DNA from: Flavobacterium sp. HSC-32F16
GTDB lineage: Bacteria; Bacteroidota; Bacteroidia; Flavobacteriales; Flavobacteriaceae
Assembly: GCF_024171645.1 (NCBI RefSeq)
Contig: NZ_JALKAC010000003.1
Span: 62,001 to 126,000, forward strand
Direction of reading: 5' to 3'
Length of the DNA: 64,000 nucleotides
This document shows positions 61,083 through 64,000 of the stretch, one piece after another (position 1 is the stretch's first letter; each line of letters begins with the position of its first letter). The translations under genes were made by a program, and so were the position numbers. Under the pieces are notes generated by a model, which ran no database searches, was not told the DNA's origin, and saw nothing but the letters and a program-made list of their open reading frames with translations.

Positions 61083-62861
61083 ATGAAAGAATTAAGCTAT
61101 TTAAATAAATATTTCATCAAATATAAATACAGTTTTTCTCTAGGTATTTTAATCACCATAATCGCACAAATATTCTTTTTATTTACTCCAAAGCTAGTCA
61201 GTAAGTCTTTTGATATCATCGAGAAATTTCTAAAATTATCAGAAACAGATCAAAAATCATCGATACTAATTAACCATTACGAGCAGGATTTAATTCATAA
61301 CATCCTCTTAATCATAGGAAGTGCAATTATTGGAGGATTCCTTACTTTTTTAATGCGGCAGACTTTAATTGTAATGTCACGCCATATTGAGTTTGATTTA
61401 AAAAATGAAGTTTTCAAGCAGTATGAAGTTCTTACTCAAAATTTCTACAAACAAAATCGCACCGGAGATTTAATGAATAGAATCAGTGAAGATGTTTCAA
61501 AAGTTCGTATGTATGTTGGACCTGCAGTAATGTACACCATTAACACTTTTATTCGTTTTGCCATCGTACTGCTATATATGTATAATGTTTCGCCTCTACT
61601 TACTTTATACACCATACTTCCACTGCCTATTTTATCGTATTGTATCTTTAAACTGAGTTCTGAAATCAATAAACGAAGCACCACATTTCAGCAGTATTTA
61701 TCTAAAGTTTCAAGTTTTACTCAGGAAATATTTTCAGGAATCAGAGTTATAAAAGCCTATTCATTAGAAAATCAGCATCAAAACAATATGGTTGATCTTG
61801 CCGAAGAAAGCAAACGCAAAAGCTTAGATCTTGCCAAAGTACAATCGCTGTTTGGACCTTTAATGATTGCCCTTATCGGAATTAGTAACTTAGTAGTCAT
61901 TTACTTTGGAGGCGTTATGTACATTAATGGGACTATCCCTAATATAGGAACTATTGCCGAATTTATCTTATATGTAAATATGCTTACCTGGCCTGTTGCT
62001 TCTCTTGGATGGGTATCCTCTATGGTTCAGGAAGCCGAAGCTTCTCAAAAACGATTAAATGAATTTTTGAAGATTGAACCAGAAATTAAAAATAACAATA
62101 CAAATTCATCCGATATTCAGGGTGAAATTGCTTTTCAAAATGTTAGTTACACTTACGAAGATACCAATATCGAAGCCCTTAAAGAGCTATCTTTTACCGT
62201 AAAAAAAGGAGAAACACTGGCTATTTTAGGCAAAACAGGTTCTGGAAAATCTACAATTTTATCCTTGATTTCACGTTTGTATGATGTTACCAATGGAAAA
62301 ATAACAATTGACGGAAACGAAATCAGTACTTTAAACTTAAATGATTTAAGAAACAGTATCGGAATTGTGCCTCAGGACGCTTTCTTGTTTTCGGATACTA
62401 TTAAAAATAACATCAAATTCGGAAATCAAAATGCTTCTGACGAAGAAGTTATTGCAGCAGCTAAAAACGCTGTAGTACATGACAATATTATTGCTTTTAA
62501 CAAGCAATACGACACCATTTTGGGCGAAAGGGGCATTACACTTTCTGGTGGACAAAAGCAACGTGTGTCTATCGCGAGGGCTATTATTAAAAATCCGGCG
62601 ATTTTGCTTTTTGATGATTGTTTGTCTGCAGTTGATACAGAAACTGAAGAAACAATTCTAAATAATTTATTTGAGTTTTGTAAAGATAAAACTACAATAA
62701 TTGTCAGTCATAGAGTTTCTTCAGCTAAAAATGCCGACAAAATCATCATTCTTGAAAATGGTAGGATTATTCAACAAGGCTCTCATAATCAATTAATAAA
62801 TCAAGAAGGTTATTATGCATCGTTATATTTAAAACAACTTTCGGAAAAAGAATTACTTTAA
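61083..62861 (+). CDS. ABC exporter with fused membrane and ATPase domains
   Basis: The 592-residue protein has six helices in the first 320 residues (FSLGILITIIAQIFFLF; ILLIIGSAIIGGFLTFL; and others) with the family block NRTGDLMNRISEDVSKVRMYV. The ATPase has Walker [10 protein letters not shown], the Q-loop GIVPQDAFLFS, the LSGGQKQR signature and Walker B AILLFDDCLSAVD, then the switch VSHR. The catalytic Glu after Walker B is Asp (FDD), as in the degenerate half of heterodimeric exporters such as MdlA or YheI. No partner gene is near. Confidence 0.92.
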   Translation: MKELSYLNKYFIKYKYSFSLGILITIIAQIFFLFTPKLVSKSFDIIEKFLKLSETDQKSSILINHYEQDLIHNILLIIGSAIIGGFLTFLMRQTLIVMSRHIEFDLKNEVFKQYEVLTQNFYKQNRTGDLMNRISEDVSKVRMYVGPAVMYTINTFIRFAIVLLYMYNVSPLLTLYTILPLPILSYCIFKLSSEINKRSTTFQQYLSKVSSFTQEIFSGIRVIKAYSLENQHQNNMVDLAEESKRKSLDLAKVQSLFGPLMIALIGISNLVVIYFGGVMYINGTIPNIGTIAEFILYVNMLTWPVASLGWVSSMVQEAEASQKRLNEFLKIEPEIKNNNTNSSDIQGEIAFQNVSYTYEDTNIEALKELSFTVKKGETLAILGKTGSGKSTILSLISRLYDVTNGKITIDGNEISTLNLNDLRNSIGIVPQDAFLFSDTIKNNIKFGNQNASDEEVIAAAKNAVVHDNIIAFNKQYDTILGERGITLSGGQKQRVSIARAIIKNPAILLFDDCLSAVDTETEETILNNLFEFCKDKTTIIVSHRVSSAKNADKIIILENGRIIQQGSHNQLINQEGYYASLYLKQLSEKELL

Positions 62862-62914
62862 TTGTTGCGTAATCGATAAATTTTTATGATTTTTGAGTAC
62901 TATTAATTCCAAAA

Positions 62915-63298
62915 ATGATAGAACGTATTATGAGAGAAAATGACATGTTAGAAAAAGAAGAGATTTTTTCTAAAGTATTACGAGCAGGAAGAAGAACTTA
63001 TTTCTTTGATGTGAGAGCTACTAAAGCTGACGATTATTATATCACGATTACCGAAAGCAAAAAATTTACTGAAGAAGATGGTTCTTTTCATTTTAAGAAA
63101 CACAAAATTTATTTATACAAAGAAGATTTTAGTGCTTTTGCTGAAATATTAGAAGAAATGACTTCGTACGTTTTAAACCACAAAGGCGAAGAAGTAATCT
63201 CTGAAAGACATCAAAAAGATTTCAAAAAAGAATACGGTTCTGATAAAGCTGAAACACACAGAACAAGCTTTACTGATATTGATTTTGACGATATTTAG
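62915..63298 (+). CDS. PUR-domain (DUF3276) nucleic-acid-binding protein
   Basis: The 127-residue protein has the Pur-alpha-like pattern of DUF3276: RAGRRTYFFDVRATKADDYYITITESKKF (about 25-53) and HFKKHKIYLYKEDFSAFAEILEEMTSYVL (about 61-89). An acidic C terminus follows. Such small proteins bind single-stranded DNA or RNA and are conserved in Bacteroidetes. It starts 53 nt after the ABC exporter. ATG 62915 is assumed, with alternatives at the two following Met codons. Confidence 0.9.
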   Translation: MIERIMRENDMLEKEEIFSKVLRAGRRTYFFDVRATKADDYYITITESKKFTEEDGSFHFKKHKIYLYKEDFSAFAEILEEMTSYVLNHKGEEVISERHQKDFKKEYGSDKAETHRTSFTDIDFDDI

Positions 63299-63328
63299 TC
63301 TGATATAACTTTTTTTTAAAGAAAGTAC

Positions 63329-63362
63329 AAGTCCAATGTGTCCAGCATTTTGGACTTTTTTT
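63329..63362 (+). terminator. Rho-independent terminator after the PUR-domain gene
   Basis: AAGTCCAA (63329-63336) pairs with TTGGACTT (63350-63357), followed by a run of T ending at 63362. It starts 31 nt after the stop. Confidence 0.78.
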
Positions 63363-63461
63363 ATACATTTAAATTCTCAATTTTAATTTTTTAGGTTTTT
63401 TGGAATTTTTGAGATTTGGATTTTAAAATTTGAGATTATTAAAAGCAATAAACTATTTAAA

Positions 63462-64000
63462 ATGAAAAAAATAACACTTTTACTTTGTTTCTTATTTATT
63501 GGAATCTCTTCATTTTCTCAAAATTCAGAATACGAAACAAAATCAAACATTCAATATCATAATACAGCAACCAACAAAGCTGACAATTATATTAACGAAA
63601 GATGTGTTCTGGACATTTATTATCCAAAAAACACAAAAGGCTTTGCTACTATTGTTTGGTTTCATGGAGGAGGATTAACAGGCGGTGATAAAGAGATTCC
63701 GGAAGCTTTAAAAAATAAAGGTTTTGCCATTATTGGAGTTAATTACAGGCTTTCGCCGAAAGTAAAAGCAGCAAAAGCGATTGAAGATGCCGCGGCTGCA
63801 GTAAGCTGGGCATTTAACAATATTACTCATTATGGAGGTGACCCTTCATCAATATTTGTTTCAGGACATTCGGCAGGTGGATATTTGGGAATGATGATTG
63901 GTTTGGATAAAAAATATCTTCAAAAAGAAGGGATTGATGCGAATAGAATTGCCGGTCTTATCCCGTTCAGCGGACAATGTATCACACACTTTGAAATTAG
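63462..64000 (+). CDS. Secreted alpha/beta hydrolase (partial, runs off the right edge)
   Basis: The reading frame opens at ATG 63462 and stays open to the window end (179 codons). It has a signal peptide (ISSFS-Q, about 20 residues), then IVWFHGGGLTGG with the HGGG oxyanion loop and VSGHSAGGYLGMMIGL with the nucleophile Ser in G-H-S-A-G. This places it in the HSL/BD-FAE-like carboxylesterase group, probably acting in the periplasm. The catalytic Asp and His lie beyond the window. Confidence 0.85.
   Translation, partial: MKKITLLLCFLFIGISSFSQNSEYETKSNIQYHNTATNKADNYINERCVLDIYYPKNTKGFATIVWFHGGGLTGGDKEIPEALKNKGFAIIGVNYRLSPKVKAAKAIEDAAAAVSWAFNNITHYGGDPSSIFVSGHSAGGYLGMMIGLDKKYLQKEGIDANRIAGLIPFSGQCITHFEI

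Overview
This window is chromosomal DNA of low G+C from a member of the Bacteroidota, most likely a Flavobacterium. The evidence is the protein set (AsnB, FtsE, Rel, Fur, PurA, GuaB, PyrD, NusB, YajC, a PUR/DUF3276 protein, DUF4129/DUF4350, SpoIIM and MoxR proteins of the Bacteroidetes type), promoter -7 boxes of the form TAnnTTTG, and several AT-rich intergenic repeat families that I associate with Flavobacterium genomes. I see no rRNA, tRNA, insertion sequence, phage or CRISPR array. Most of the window reads as core genome with a glycan locus and several lineage-specific secreted proteins.

Layout. 1-3.9 kb: the edge of a secreted-protein gene, then two tandem asparagine synthetase genes, the first of which has lost its glutaminase site. 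4.2-5.7 kb: a small operon of an SRPBCC protein, an EVE-domain protein and a MarR regulator behind a palindrome that overlaps the promoter. 5.8-12.3 kb: a GreA-like protein, a plug-less outer-membrane barrel, a PhzF protein and a 1005-residue TPR protein. 12.6-22.2 kb: ftsE followed by a surface-polysaccharide locus with three GT2 enzymes, one GT4-like enzyme, one GT-C-like membrane enzyme, a Wzx flippase, a ketoisomerase and aminotransferase of the FdtA/FdtB type and a FemAB-like acyltransferase. 22.3-30.8 kb: a TRIC channel, a secreted protein, and the RDD/SpoIIM/DUF4129/DUF4350/MoxR/DUF58 envelope cluster with one unrelated secreted protein inserted. 30.9-34.4 kb: an S41 peptidase, a phosphodiesterase-type hydrolase and an RNA methyltransferase. 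34.6-39.4 kb: rel, fur-like, purA and a Nudix hydrolase, that is, stringent response, metal regulation and purine synthesis. 39.5-44.3 kb: secreted TPR, S41, DUF4261 and L,D-transpeptidase proteins. 44.4-51.7 kb: guaB, an outer-membrane protein/lipoprotein pair, HMG-CoA lyase, a SatD/DUF3307 pair and pyrD. 51.9-58.0 kb: outer-membrane proteins, a likely true formylglycine-generating enzyme, pepT and a YdeI-like protein. 58.2-64.0 kb: yajC, nusB, leucine dehydrogenase, an ABC exporter, a PUR-domain protein and the start of an alpha/beta hydrolase.

The most striking non-coding structure is at 49173-49276, just before the satD-like gene. Eight half-sites alternate TATTAC and GTAATA at an exact 14-bp period, giving four copies of TATTAC-N8-GTAATA with 28-bp spacing. 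The last copy overlaps a TAnnTTTG box. The downstream protein has a helix-turn-helix at its C terminus, so this looks like a dedicated multi-copy operator. The other leading observations are the AsnB paralog with three amidotransferase-site substitutions, a palindrome on the promoter of the MarR operon, and CCTTTG mini-repeats placed directly before the start codons of three unrelated genes.
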